A stretch of 64,000 bases of DNA from Pirellulales bacterium (GTDB lineage Bacteria; Planctomycetota; Planctomycetia; Pirellulales; JACPPG01), in the NCBI GenBank assembly GCA_035546535.1, contig DASZWQ010000050.1:124001-188000 (forward strand). Reading direction: 5' to 3'. Under the pieces are notes generated by a model, which worked only from the letters and a program-made list of their open reading frames with translations, was not told where the DNA came from and made no database searches. Shown here one piece after another: positions 43,211-51,239 of this stretch. The translations under genes were made by a program, and so were the position numbers. Within the stretch, counting starts at the first letter, position 1, and every line of letters begins with the position of its first letter.

Positions 43211-43372
43211 CTACGGGCGCGGCTGTCCCGGGTTCTCTTGCGTTCCGCCCGGCGGCGGCGAATCGACATTTTCCGACGGTGGCGGCGGAGTATAGTCTTT
43301 GTCCGATTTGCCACAGCCGGCACAGATTAAAGACGAGAGCACCACGAACGTGGAGAAAAGCCTGAACTTCAC
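43211..43372 (-). CDS. Small lipoprotein
   Basis: 53 residues from a GTG at 43372 with AAGGA about 10 bases upstream. MKFRLFSTFVVLSSLICAGC is a lipoprotein signal (Cys20), and the mature peptide is Lys/Asp- then Pro-rich (DYTPPPPSEN). Function unknown. It resembles the many short Pro-rich lipoproteins of this group. Confidence 0.65.
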   Translation of the reverse strand: MKFRLFSTFVVLSSLICAGCGKSDKDYTPPPPSENVDSPPPGGTQENPGQPRP

Positions 43373-43456
43373 GGGTAACGTCCTTGTGATTGATGATCCT
43401 GTCATTTGACGCGCAACGAACTTCGTCGCGCCATCATTATCCTTGTCAGCAAAGTC

Positions 43457-43491
43457 GACCGCGCCCGCCACGCGCCGCGGGGGGCGCGGTC
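43457..43491 (-). terminator. Possible terminator of sodC
   Basis: Hairpin with 10-base arms GACCGCGCCC (43457-43466) and GGGCGCGGTC (43482-43491) directly beyond the sodC stop on the minus strand. Only three T follow, so intrinsic termination is weakly supported. Confidence 0.4.
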
Positions 43492-43501
43492 GCCAATGCG
43501 T

Positions 43502-44050
43502 CTACTTCTTCGGAGGCGATGCGATGCCGATCGCGCCTACCGCGACGCGGCCGCCGGCGTCGCCGACGGGCTGCGTGAACTTATCAGGATTCGCGTGTAC
43601 GACCAGCCCACGCCCCAGGATCGAATGCGGTCCTTCGAGCTCGAGCATGCTGTCCTTGATGTCGATCTTCGCGACGCCGTCTGCGCCGGCCGTGATATTT
43701 CCCAGGTCGCCGACGTGACGTTCCTTGTCACCGGGCTTGCCGTGCATCTTGTTTTCCGGATTGAAGTGGCCTCCGGCGGACATCCCGTCGGTGCTGGTCA
43801 CGTCGCCGAACTGATGGACGTGGAAGCCGTGTTCACCCGGCTTCAGACCGGTAACCGTGCCCGAGACGTGAACCGACTTGCCCTCTTTGGTGAAATACAC
43901 CACTCCGGTCACGCCACTATCGCCCATGGGGATAAGGACGGAGACGGCACGGTCGGGACCGGCGGCCTCGCCTGCCGGCGCCTTGGCGTGCTGCCCCGTA
44001 ACAACCGCGACGCACGCGAGCACGAAAGTGAGGGAAAGTAGAACACGCAT
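43502..44050 (-). CDS. sodC: Cu,Zn superoxide dismutase, cysteine-free
   Basis: 182 residues from ATG 44050, with a signal peptide ending near VVTGQH. It converts superoxide to H2O2 and O2 outside the cytoplasmic membrane. Metal ligands are complete: EHGFHVHQFGD, GGHFNPE, KMHGKP, RHVGDLGN and VVHANPDK; the active-site Arg is in GGRVAVG. Both cysteines of the conserved intrasubunit disulfide are absent (TDGMSAG and AVGAIGIA), and the mature protein has no Cys at all. A promoter is predicted just upstream. Neighbours are two protein isomerases and a lipoprotein. Confidence 0.9.
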   Translation of the reverse strand: MRVLLSLTFVLACVAVVTGQHAKAPAGEAAGPDRAVSVLIPMGDSGVTGVVYFTKEGKSVHVSGTVTGLKPGEHGFHVHQFGDVTSTDGMSAGGHFNPENKMHGKPGDKERHVGDLGNITAGADGVAKIDIKDSMLELEGPHSILGRGLVVHANPDKFTQPVGDAGGRVAVGAIGIASPPKK

Positions 44051-44372
44051 GGGATCAAGTCTCCTCGGAATGGGAATCTCGGTGATGGACGAGCAGATGC
44101 GGCGCTCAGCGTGCAAAATTAGGGGTTAAACAGTGCTCACGCAAGCCTTCGCGCCCCTCTTTTCGCAGGGCGGGTAACCCTTGGGGGCCCGAACGGGTCG
44201 GAGCGCACCCTGTTAGAAATCGAAACGGGGCGATAGGATGGCGGCGTTCCCTCCCGCGCTGTGTGCTGATGAATGCCTCTTCGTGGGGGAGGCATGGCCG
44301 TGTCGTTCATTCCCTGGCCGCCTGCCCGCCGCGCGTTAAATGCCCGCCCTTCGGTTAACAAGGAATTTCACG
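44051..44372. other. Divergent intergenic region sodC / FKBP
   Basis: 322 bases without a supported gene. It holds the sodC promoter at 44116-44144. For the FKBP gene only the AAGGAA ribosome site is clear. Confidence 0.5.
44116..44144 (-). promoter_or_regulatory. sodC promoter
   Basis: On the minus strand: -35 TTGCGT (44144-44139), 17-base spacer, -10 TAATTT (44121-44116). Confidence 0.5.
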
Positions 44373-45089
44373 ATGCGAATGCTTGCTTTGCTCTCACTGG
44401 CCATTACGTGTTGCTCATCCCCAGCGGTCTTCGCCCAGGGACAGGGAAAGAAGCTGACGCCGATTCCCCGGCCTGGCGCAGCCGCCGCGCCGACCAAGGT
44501 AAATACCGCCGACGCGAGTTACGCGATGGGCTACAAAATGGGAACCAGCATCAAGCGCGGCAAGGTGCCCGTCGACACCGCGGCGCTGCTCAAGGGAATT
44601 CAAGAGGGAGTCACGGGCGCCAAGAGTGCCATGAGCGAAGAGGACATGGTCGCGACCTTAAAAGCGTTCGAGCAGGAAATCGTCGCGAGGATCCCCGAAC
44701 AGAATAAACAAGAGGGTGAAGCTTTCCTGGCGGCCAATGCCAAGGCCGAAGGCGTGAAGACGACGAAGTCCGGACTGCAGTACAAGGTCGTGAAGGAAGG
44801 GACCGGCAAGGCGCCGACGAAGAACGATCAGGTCACGGTCCACTACCGAGGGACGTTGGTCGACGGTACGCCTTTTGACAGCTCATACGATCGCGGGGAG
44901 CCGGCGAAGTTTCCCGTGGCCGGCGTTATCCCTGGCTGGACCGAGGCGCTGCAGCTTATGAAGCTCGGCTCGAAGTACATGCTCTACATTCCCGCGGACC
45001 TGGCCTACGGACCTGTGGGTAGCCCGCCCGTGATCGGCCCGAACTCGACGCTCGTTTTCGAAGTCGAGTTGCTGGGAATTGGGGAATAG
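44373..45089 (+). CDS. FKBP-type peptidyl-prolyl isomerase, secreted
   Basis: 238 residues from ATG 44373 with AAGGAA upstream. Signal peptide ends near AVFAQGQ. Residues of about 45-120 form the helical dimerisation domain (DASYAMGYKMGTSIK) of FkpA/Mip proteins. Residues of about 128-238 are the FKBP domain with VTVHYRGTLVDGTPFDSSYDR, GVIPGWTEALQLMKLGS and IPADLAYG. It speeds prolyl isomerisation and acts as a chaperone in the periplasm. Its stop overlaps a possible GTG of the next frame. Confidence 0.92.
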   Translation: MRMLALLSLAITCCSSPAVFAQGQGKKLTPIPRPGAAAAPTKVNTADASYAMGYKMGTSIKRGKVPVDTAALLKGIQEGVTGAKSAMSEEDMVATLKAFEQEIVARIPEQNKQEGEAFLAANAKAEGVKTTKSGLQYKVVKEGTGKAPTKNDQVTVHYRGTLVDGTPFDSSYDRGEPAKFPVAGVIPGWTEALQLMKLGSKYMLYIPADLAYGPVGSPPVIGPNSTLVFEVELLGIGE

Positions 45090-45151
45090 TGCGTCAGAGC
45101 CTCTTCCTCGGTCTAGCCTGCGTCCTCTTCGAGCTCAAAGGGATAACAACC

Positions 45152-45460
45152 GTGATTCACGTCATCGCCTCGATTCGCGTTGCCGCCGGGCGGCGCGCCG
45201 AGTTTCTCAAGGAGTTTCATGCGCTGGTGCCGGCGGTAAAGGCCGAGGCCGGCTGTATCGACTACGGCCCCACGGTCGACGTCGCTAGCGGTATCCCGGT
45301 GCAGGGTGCCTTGCGTGACGACGTGGTTACGGTCGTTGAGCGCTGGAAGGACCTCGACGCCTTGAAGGCCCACCTGGTCGCGCCGCACATGCAAACGTAC
45401 CGCGAGAAGGTCAAAGGGCTGGTGCTCGGCATGGAACTCCAGGTGCTCGAACCGGCCTAA
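45152..45460 (+). CDS. ABM-domain protein (YgiN-like)
   Basis: 102 residues from GTG 45152, with CAAAGGGA about ten bases upstream; a GTG at 45089, overlapping the FKBP stop, is an alternative but adds a non-conserved segment. The dimeric ferredoxin-like antibiotic-biosynthesis-monooxygenase fold is indicated by IASIRVAAGRRAEFLKEF, EAGCIDYGP and VVTVVERWKDLDALKAHL. Members oxidise small quinol-like compounds or have unknown roles. Follows the FKBP gene by 62 bases. Confidence 0.75.
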   Translation: MIHVIASIRVAAGRRAEFLKEFHALVPAVKAEAGCIDYGPTVDVASGIPVQGALRDDVVTVVERWKDLDALKAHLVAPHMQTYREKVKGLVLGMELQVLEPA

Positions 45461-45613
45461 CCGCGGTTCCCGGTGCGTAAGGATTGGCAGCCTTCGAGCG
45501 TTCGAAACATGAGTTGCCCGCGTGCCTACGCCTGACTAGGCTGACGGCGAGTGCCTGCATTGCTTCGCGCGGGCGCTACGCGACCCCATAGATGCTTCGC
45601 GCCCGCGGCCTCG

Positions 45614-45619
45614 TATAAT
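45614..45619 (+). promoter_or_regulatory. -10 element upstream of xdhC
   Basis: Perfect TATAAT 43 bases before the xdhC start. No good -35 is seen at the right distance. Confidence 0.4.
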
Positions 45620-45661
45620 GCAGACAGACCCTCTCGGTACTTGTCCGTCAGCCGACTTTCC

Positions 45662-46750
45662 ATGATGCGAGAACTGCTCCAGCGGCTGCTTGACGACCTG
45701 GCCGCCGATCGGGCGACCGCTTATTGCCGCCTGGTCGAGACGCGCGGGTCGACGCCACAAAAAGCCGGCGCTGCCATGCTCGTGTTTGCTGACGGCTCAC
45801 AGGCCGGCACCCTCGGCGGCGGCTGCGTCGAGGCCGAGGTCAAACGGCGGGCTCTGGCGGTGCTCGACGGGCACCGGCCCGAGATCTGCTCGTTCCAACT
45901 CGACAGCGATTACGGCTGGGACGATGGGCTGATCTGCGGGGGCCGCATGTTGGTGCTGGTCGAACCAATCGCGGCGCTCGGCGAAGCCGACTATTTCGTT
46001 CGCCTGCGGCAGGCTCTCGACCGAGGACAGGGATGCATCGAAGCGATCGTCTTCGACGCCGAGAAAAGCGGTCTGCCGGCCGCGGCCTCGTTCCTGGTAA
46101 GTCCAGACGGATCCTTGATCGCCAGCCGCCATACCGGCACAACGCAAACGCTGCCGGCCGTGGTAGCGGAAGGCCTCGCTGAAGCCGCTTCTCGCCCCCG
46201 CGCTCAAACCAAATCCGGAATCGCTTATTTACCGCAGCGCGCCCGCGCGAGGCTCTTGATCGTTGGCGGCGGACACGTTGGCCAGGCCGTTGCGAATTTG
46301 GCCGTGGATCTGGATTTCGACGTGTGGGTACTGGATGACCGGGCTGAGTACGTCGAGCCATCGCGATTCCCGCGCGCTCAGCGGCTGATTCACGGCGACG
46401 TCGGCGTTATGCTCGCGCAGCTCGACATTACGACTGACACGTATGCCCTGATCGTGACGCGCGGGCATAATCACGACGAGGAGGCTCTCTATCATTTGGT
46501 CGATCGCGGCGCGCGCTACGTCGGCATGATCGGCAGCCGGCGGAAGATCCGCCTGATCTTCGACGATCTCGAGGCGCAAGGCGTATCGCCCGAGTCCTTG
46601 GCCAAGGTCTTCGCTCCCGTGGGGATCGAGATCGGTTCGCAAACCGTTCCGGAAATCGCGGTGAGCATTCTGGCCGAGCTCGTGGCGCATCGAAACTGCG
46701 GCGGCCAGGTTCCGGGGCGCCCCACAGCAATCCACGCGTGCGACCCGTGA
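45662..46750 (+). CDS. xdhC: XdhC/CoxF family protein
   Basis: 362 residues from ATG 45662 (the next codon is also ATG). The N-terminal XdhC domain has TRGSTPQKAGAAMLV and GTLGGGCVEAEVKRRAL. The C-terminal Rossmann domain has LLIVGGGHVGQAVANLA and an acidic DD at the end of the second strand (VWVLDDRAE). XdhC proteins insert sulfurated molybdenum cofactor into xanthine dehydrogenase-type enzymes. The mocA-like gene overlaps its end. No xanthine dehydrogenase genes are in the window. Confidence 0.88.
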   Translation: MMRELLQRLLDDLAADRATAYCRLVETRGSTPQKAGAAMLVFADGSQAGTLGGGCVEAEVKRRALAVLDGHRPEICSFQLDSDYGWDDGLICGGRMLVLVEPIAALGEADYFVRLRQALDRGQGCIEAIVFDAEKSGLPAAASFLVSPDGSLIASRHTGTTQTLPAVVAEGLAEAASRPRAQTKSGIAYLPQRARARLLIVGGGHVGQAVANLAVDLDFDVWVLDDRAEYVEPSRFPRAQRLIHGDVGVMLAQLDITTDTYALIVTRGHNHDEEALYHLVDRGARYVGMIGSRRKIRLIFDDLEAQGVSPESLAKVFAPVGIEIGSQTVPEIAVSILAELVAHRNCGGQVPGRPTAIHACDP

Positions 46751-47385
46751 ACGGCGCCTCGGCACGAGCGACCACTGGGCAGCCGCGTTACTTTGCCATT
46801 GTTCCCGCCGCCGGACGCAGCGCCCGGATGGGACAGCCGAAACTGCTGCTTCCCTGGCGCGGGAGCACCGTGATCGAGCACGTTCTGTCGGCATGGAAAG
46901 CCAGCCGCGCCGCCCGGGTCGTGGTCGTCGTCCATGCTGCCGATCAAGCGCTGGCCGAGGTGTGCCGGCGGGCGGGCGCCGAGGTCGTGGTACCCGCCGT
47001 GCCGCCGGAAGACATGAAAGCGAGCGTCGGCCACGCGCTTCGCTGGCTCACGGATCATGCGGCGCCTGGGGCCTTCGATGCGTGGCTCGTCGCGCCGGCC
47101 GACATGCCGCGCTTGTCGGCCGCGCTGATCGATGCCGTTATTGCGGCGCATGGCCCTGACGAAGCATCCATCCTGCGGCCGGTCAGTAATGGCCGGCGCG
47201 GACATCCGGTTCTTTTCCCGTGGACCTTGGCGTCGGCGGTCGAAAAACTGTCCGCGGACGAAGGGCTCGACGCACTTGTCCGGCGCAACCCGGTCCGAGA
47301 AATCGCCTGGACCGACGCGGGCACCTTCGAGGATCTGGACCTGCCGGCGGACTACGAGCGGTTGCAACGTGAAGAGAATCCGTGA
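46738..47385 (+). CDS. mocA: MocA/MobA-like molybdenum cofactor nucleotidyltransferase
   Basis: 215 residues from GTG 46738, overlapping the xdhC end by 13 bases. The nucleotidyltransferase signature is VPAAGRSARMGQPKLLLPW, and the catalytic Asp is in APADMPRLS. MocA transfers CMP from CTP to molybdopterin, forming MCD for xanthine dehydrogenase-type enzymes. With XdhC next to it this assignment is favoured over MobA (GMP). The RGHPVLF motif fits MocA. Length is typical. Confidence 0.85.
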   Translation: MRPVNGASARATTGQPRYFAIVPAAGRSARMGQPKLLLPWRGSTVIEHVLSAWKASRAARVVVVVHAADQALAEVCRRAGAEVVVPAVPPEDMKASVGHALRWLTDHAAPGAFDAWLVAPADMPRLSAALIDAVIAAHGPDEASILRPVSNGRRGHPVLFPWTLASAVEKLSADEGLDALVRRNPVREIAWTDAGTFEDLDLPADYERLQREENP

Positions 47386-47575
47386 CGGCGGGCTATCCGT
47401 CCGGGGTGTGTGGCGCGAAAAGCGCGGCTTTTACGGCGTCCGGCCGTCCTTTACACTCGACTATGGGCACCCCGTCACTGACTGAACACCACGAAATTCC
47501 AGATCCTGGGCGGGCAAATCGGCTGGCAATCGGCCACGCGCAAGCCCCGCAATCTTTAGCCGCGATCTTTCAGCC

Positions 47576-50212
47576 ATGGATGAATCCTCCACTGCCGGTG
47601 ATGCGGGGCCGGGCGAGCCGTCTCCGGCCGCCGCCGCGCAAGCAGTTGGCGGGGGGAACAAGGCTGCGTTCTTGCGCAAACGTTGGAAGCCGCTTTTACT
47701 CGTGGCCGCCGTGTTGGCGGCCTTGGCCGGCTTGATCGTGCAGCGCATCCGGCAGGACGCCGCGAACGTGGCACGGATCGCCGCGGAGGAAGCTGCGGAC
47801 GAAGACAAAAAGGTCTCGCGCCCTATCGACCCTTTCCTGTTCGGCGCCTTCACGCTACGCCCCAGCGAGACCGACCGGGTGGAATCGGGCATCAAGCCGG
47901 GGCATTGGACGATGGCGACGTTGGAAGTGCGCGCCAATTTCGATGATTTTCGCGGCGACCTGGTTTCCGAAATGGTCCCGTTCGGCGTTGAGCTCGCCAA
48001 TCTGAGCAACCGTGGCCCGAGTCTGCTTTCGTCCCGCCCGGCCATTCTGCCCAAGATGCAAAAGAAGCTGCTCGACGTGGCATTGTTTACACCGGTTCAT
48101 GGCCCGCAGCGTCAGGTAGCTTCCCGCTTGCTATCTTCCGGCGGGCGTGACGTGTGGAACGCTCGCGAGCTTTTGACGCTGCTCCCCGCCGAACAGTTCT
48201 TTCTGACCGTACTGACGCCCGAGATCGAGGACTATCGATATTTGCAGAAGCTCGATTCCATCCGCGCGCCCCGGGGCAGCCTGGACGACCGCGGGGCGCA
48301 AGCGCATTACCGCGTGTTGCTGCCGAAAATCACCGCGGCGGCGCCTCTGCCGGATCATGCCCTGTTCTGGACCAATACGGCTGTCGTGCTGTGGGACGGA
48401 TTTGATCCCAAGCTCCTGAGTTCGGCGCAGCAGCAGGCCATGCTCGATTGGCTGCACTGGGGAGGTCAATTGATCGTCAGTGGGCCAGGCTCTTTGGAAT
48501 TGCTGCGCGGCAGCTTTTTGGATGGCGCTCTGCCGGCCGCGGCGGGCGATAGCTGGGAGATGCACGACAAGACGCTCGCTCCCTTGGCGCGCGTCTCGCC
48601 CGATGCCTCGCGCACGCTCACGCTCGTGCACCCCTGGACCGGGCAACATCTGGATATCGCGGGGCGTGGCGCTTTGGTGCTTGTCGAAACCGACGAGCAC
48701 GAGCCCCTCATTGTCGAGCGACAGGTCGGCCGAGGTCGCGCCGTGATGACTGCCTTTCGTCTGACGCAGCGTGGGCTGGTCGATTGGGCAAATTACGATG
48801 CACTTTTCAATTCGGTGCTGCTGCGCCGTGCATCGCGGCGCTTTGTGCGCAGTTGGGAGAATCGTGTCGGAGTCGCCTGGGCCGACGGTGTCGTCGAAGA
48901 TTCGGCGCGCGTCTCGCAATTGCGTTTCTTCAGCCGTGATGCCGGTCGTGCGGCCGTTGAGCCACCGTCGGAGGACAGGTCTCCCTGGAAAAACGGCTTG
49001 CCGCCGCGCCGGTATACAACGACCACCACAGATTCGAGTATGCACCCCTGGGACGCCGAGTCACAACCGCCGCAGTGGGCGGGCGTGGCGACCTGGGACG
49101 ACCAAAGCCAGGTTTCGCAAGCGGCGCGCGAATCGCTCCGGGACGCCGCCAGCATCTCCGTCCCGCGCGCGACTTTCGTGCTGTATATGTTGGGCGCCTA
49201 CGTGCTGGTGCTCGTCCCCCTGAATTGGCTGATTTGTCGAGTGCTGGGACGCGTGGAAATTGCGTGGCTCACGGCGCCCGCCATCGCGCTGGTCTTCGGC
49301 GTGCTCGTGGTCCGTCTGGCGCAATTGAATATCGGCTTTGACAGCTCGGCCACGGAAATCGATATCGTCGAGGTGCAGGGTGACTACCCGCGGGCCCATT
49401 TGACGCGCTACTCGCTTCTGTACACGTCGCTCTCGACCGATTACGCGATCGAATTGGCGAACCCGTCGGCGGTCGCGCTACCGTTCGCCACGGCCCCGAG
49501 TCCGGGTGCGCGGCCAAGCCGGGAGGCGTCCACGTTGCGTCAGGAGTCGGGCACCGGCGCGTCGACGGTTGCACCGGTACAACTGCGAGATCTGGCGGTC
49601 TCGTCCAATGCGACTGGCATGATTCATACCGAAGAGATGTATGCGCTCGCCGGCCCACTCACATTGACACGCACGACGGGCTCCGGAACCTGCCAGCTTC
49701 ACAACGGCACCGGGCTGCGCTTACATGATGCGATGATCGTCGAGCGCAACGAACGTCGCGCGACGCTGGGAACGCTCGAACCGGGGGCCGAAACAACGTT
49801 TTCGCTGCCGGTAGCAGGAAAGTGGAGCGATATCGCCGGCCGAGAGAAGCCAGCGCCGGCTGCCCCGCAGACCGCCTCGCGAACGATCGAACTTTCGGAA
49901 CTCGATAATCTGGCACGACGCAGTATCGGCGCCGAGGAGCTTTGCCTCATCGCTTGGACCGACGACGACTTGCCCGGCCTGAATGTCAAACCGGCGGCGA
50001 CGCAATCGCGGCATGCCGCGATCATCGTCGCACATCTGTCCTACGGACCGCCACCGCCGATTCAGATCGATTTCAACTCGCGCGCCCAGGTGGCCGACGG
50101 CGCTGAGGATGAGGACGAAGTCTCGAGCGGCGTTAGCGCTCTCGACCAAGCGCCGGTCGAGGAAACGCATGAAGCGAACCCACACGACCCGCACCCTGCC
50201 GGGCAACCATGA
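47576..50212 (+). CDS. Large membrane protein of an ABC-2 system
   Basis: 878 residues. A cytoplasmic N-terminus is followed by a membrane helix at about 40-57 (LLLVAAVLAALAGLIV). A large extracytoplasmic region then follows, including a Rossmann-like part resembling the GATase-like domain of GldG proteins (WLHWGGQLIVSGPGSLEL). A second pair of helices lies at about 530-580 (FVLYMLGAYVLVLVPLNWLI), then a beta-rich end. The stop overlaps the ATP-binding gene start (ATGA at 50209-50212). It is likely an auxiliary or substrate-handling subunit; what is moved is unknown. Confidence 0.75.
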   Translation: MDESSTAGDAGPGEPSPAAAAQAVGGGNKAAFLRKRWKPLLLVAAVLAALAGLIVQRIRQDAANVARIAAEEAADEDKKVSRPIDPFLFGAFTLRPSETDRVESGIKPGHWTMATLEVRANFDDFRGDLVSEMVPFGVELANLSNRGPSLLSSRPAILPKMQKKLLDVALFTPVHGPQRQVASRLLSSGGRDVWNARELLTLLPAEQFFLTVLTPEIEDYRYLQKLDSIRAPRGSLDDRGAQAHYRVLLPKITAAAPLPDHALFWTNTAVVLWDGFDPKLLSSAQQQAMLDWLHWGGQLIVSGPGSLELLRGSFLDGALPAAAGDSWEMHDKTLAPLARVSPDASRTLTLVHPWTGQHLDIAGRGALVLVETDEHEPLIVERQVGRGRAVMTAFRLTQRGLVDWANYDALFNSVLLRRASRRFVRSWENRVGVAWADGVVEDSARVSQLRFFSRDAGRAAVEPPSEDRSPWKNGLPPRRYTTTTTDSSMHPWDAESQPPQWAGVATWDDQSQVSQAARESLRDAASISVPRATFVLYMLGAYVLVLVPLNWLICRVLGRVEIAWLTAPAIALVFGVLVVRLAQLNIGFDSSATEIDIVEVQGDYPRAHLTRYSLLYTSLSTDYAIELANPSAVALPFATAPSPGARPSREASTLRQESGTGASTVAPVQLRDLAVSSNATGMIHTEEMYALAGPLTLTRTTGSGTCQLHNGTGLRLHDAMIVERNERRATLGTLEPGAETTFSLPVAGKWSDIAGREKPAPAAPQTASRTIELSELDNLARRSIGAEELCLIAWTDDDLPGLNVKPAATQSRHAAIIVAHLSYGPPPPIQIDFNSRAQVADGAEDEDEVSSGVSALDQAPVEETHEANPHDPHPAGQP

Positions 50213-51135
50213 TCGAGCTCATTGATTTCGGCAAGACCTACGGCGAGTACGTCGCCGTCGAGGGCCTGAACCTGAAGATCGAGGCCGGCGAGCTGTTCGG
50301 CTTCATCGGGCCCAACGGCGCGGGAAAAAGCACGACGATCCGCTTTCTCGCAACGCTCTTGAACGCGACGAAAGGCGAAGGAATCGTCAACGGGCACAGC
50401 GTCACGCGCGACCCGTTGGCCGTGCGGCGCAGCGTTGGCTACATGCCCGACAACTTCGGCGTTTACGACGGGATGAAGGTGTGGGAGTTCCTTGATTTCT
50501 TTGCCGTCGCCTATCAATTACCCCGCTCGCGGCGCAAGCAGGTTATCGGCGACGTGCTGGAACTGTTGGACCTGACCCACAAGCGCGATGATTTCGTGAA
50601 CGGCCTTTCGCGCGGCATGAAGCAGCGGTTGTGTTTGGCCAAGACGCTGGTACACGATCCGCCGGTCCTGATCCTGGACGAGCCCTCCAGCGGACTCGAC
50701 CCGCGCGCCCGGCTGGAAGTGAAGGCCTTGCTGCGCGAACTGCGGCGGATGGGCAAGACAATCTTGATTTCCAGCCATATCCTCACGGAACTGGCCGATT
50801 GCTGCACGTCGATCGGCATCATCGAGCGCGGACAACTGCTGATGCACGGACCGATCGACGACGTCTATCGACGCATCCGCACGAATCGCGTGCTGGAGAT
50901 TCGTTTTCTCGAGCGTATGGAGGCCGGATTGTCGATCATTCGCAGCCGGCCCGAGACGCTCGACGTACACATCGACGGCACGCGGGCGCGCATCGAGATC
51001 GCCGGCGACGATGCTTGCCTGGCGGCTCTGCTGGAAGAGATGATCGCCGCCGGAGTGCGCATGCACTCGTTCGCCGAGCGCGATCCGTCGCTCGAAGACG
51101 TGTTCATGCTGGTGACCAAGGGGCTGGTGGCTTGA
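50209..51135 (+). CDS. ABC transporter ATP-binding protein
   Basis: 308 residues. Walker A GFIGPNGAGKSTT, signature LSRGMKQRLCLAKTL, Walker B VLILDEPSSGLDP and the H-loop ISSHILTEL are intact. The C-terminal 80 residues are the extra domain common in ABC-2 type ATPases (NatA/GldA-like). It drives the permease encoded at 51240. Its start overlaps the preceding stop. Confidence 0.93.
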   Translation: MIELIDFGKTYGEYVAVEGLNLKIEAGELFGFIGPNGAGKSTTIRFLATLLNATKGEGIVNGHSVTRDPLAVRRSVGYMPDNFGVYDGMKVWEFLDFFAVAYQLPRSRRKQVIGDVLELLDLTHKRDDFVNGLSRGMKQRLCLAKTLVHDPPVLILDEPSSGLDPRARLEVKALLRELRRMGKTILISSHILTELADCCTSIGIIERGQLLMHGPIDDVYRRIRTNRVLEIRFLERMEAGLSIIRSRPETLDVHIDGTRARIEIAGDDACLAALLEEMIAAGVRMHSFAERDPSLEDVFMLVTKGLVA

Positions 51136-51239
51136 TCGTCGGACGACGGCGTGGGATAGACCGGAGAGCGTGCGTGGCGGGACAGTAGCATGCCGCACAC
51201 TTCAATTGCGGCTGACAATCGTGGAAGTGTCGAGGCAGT

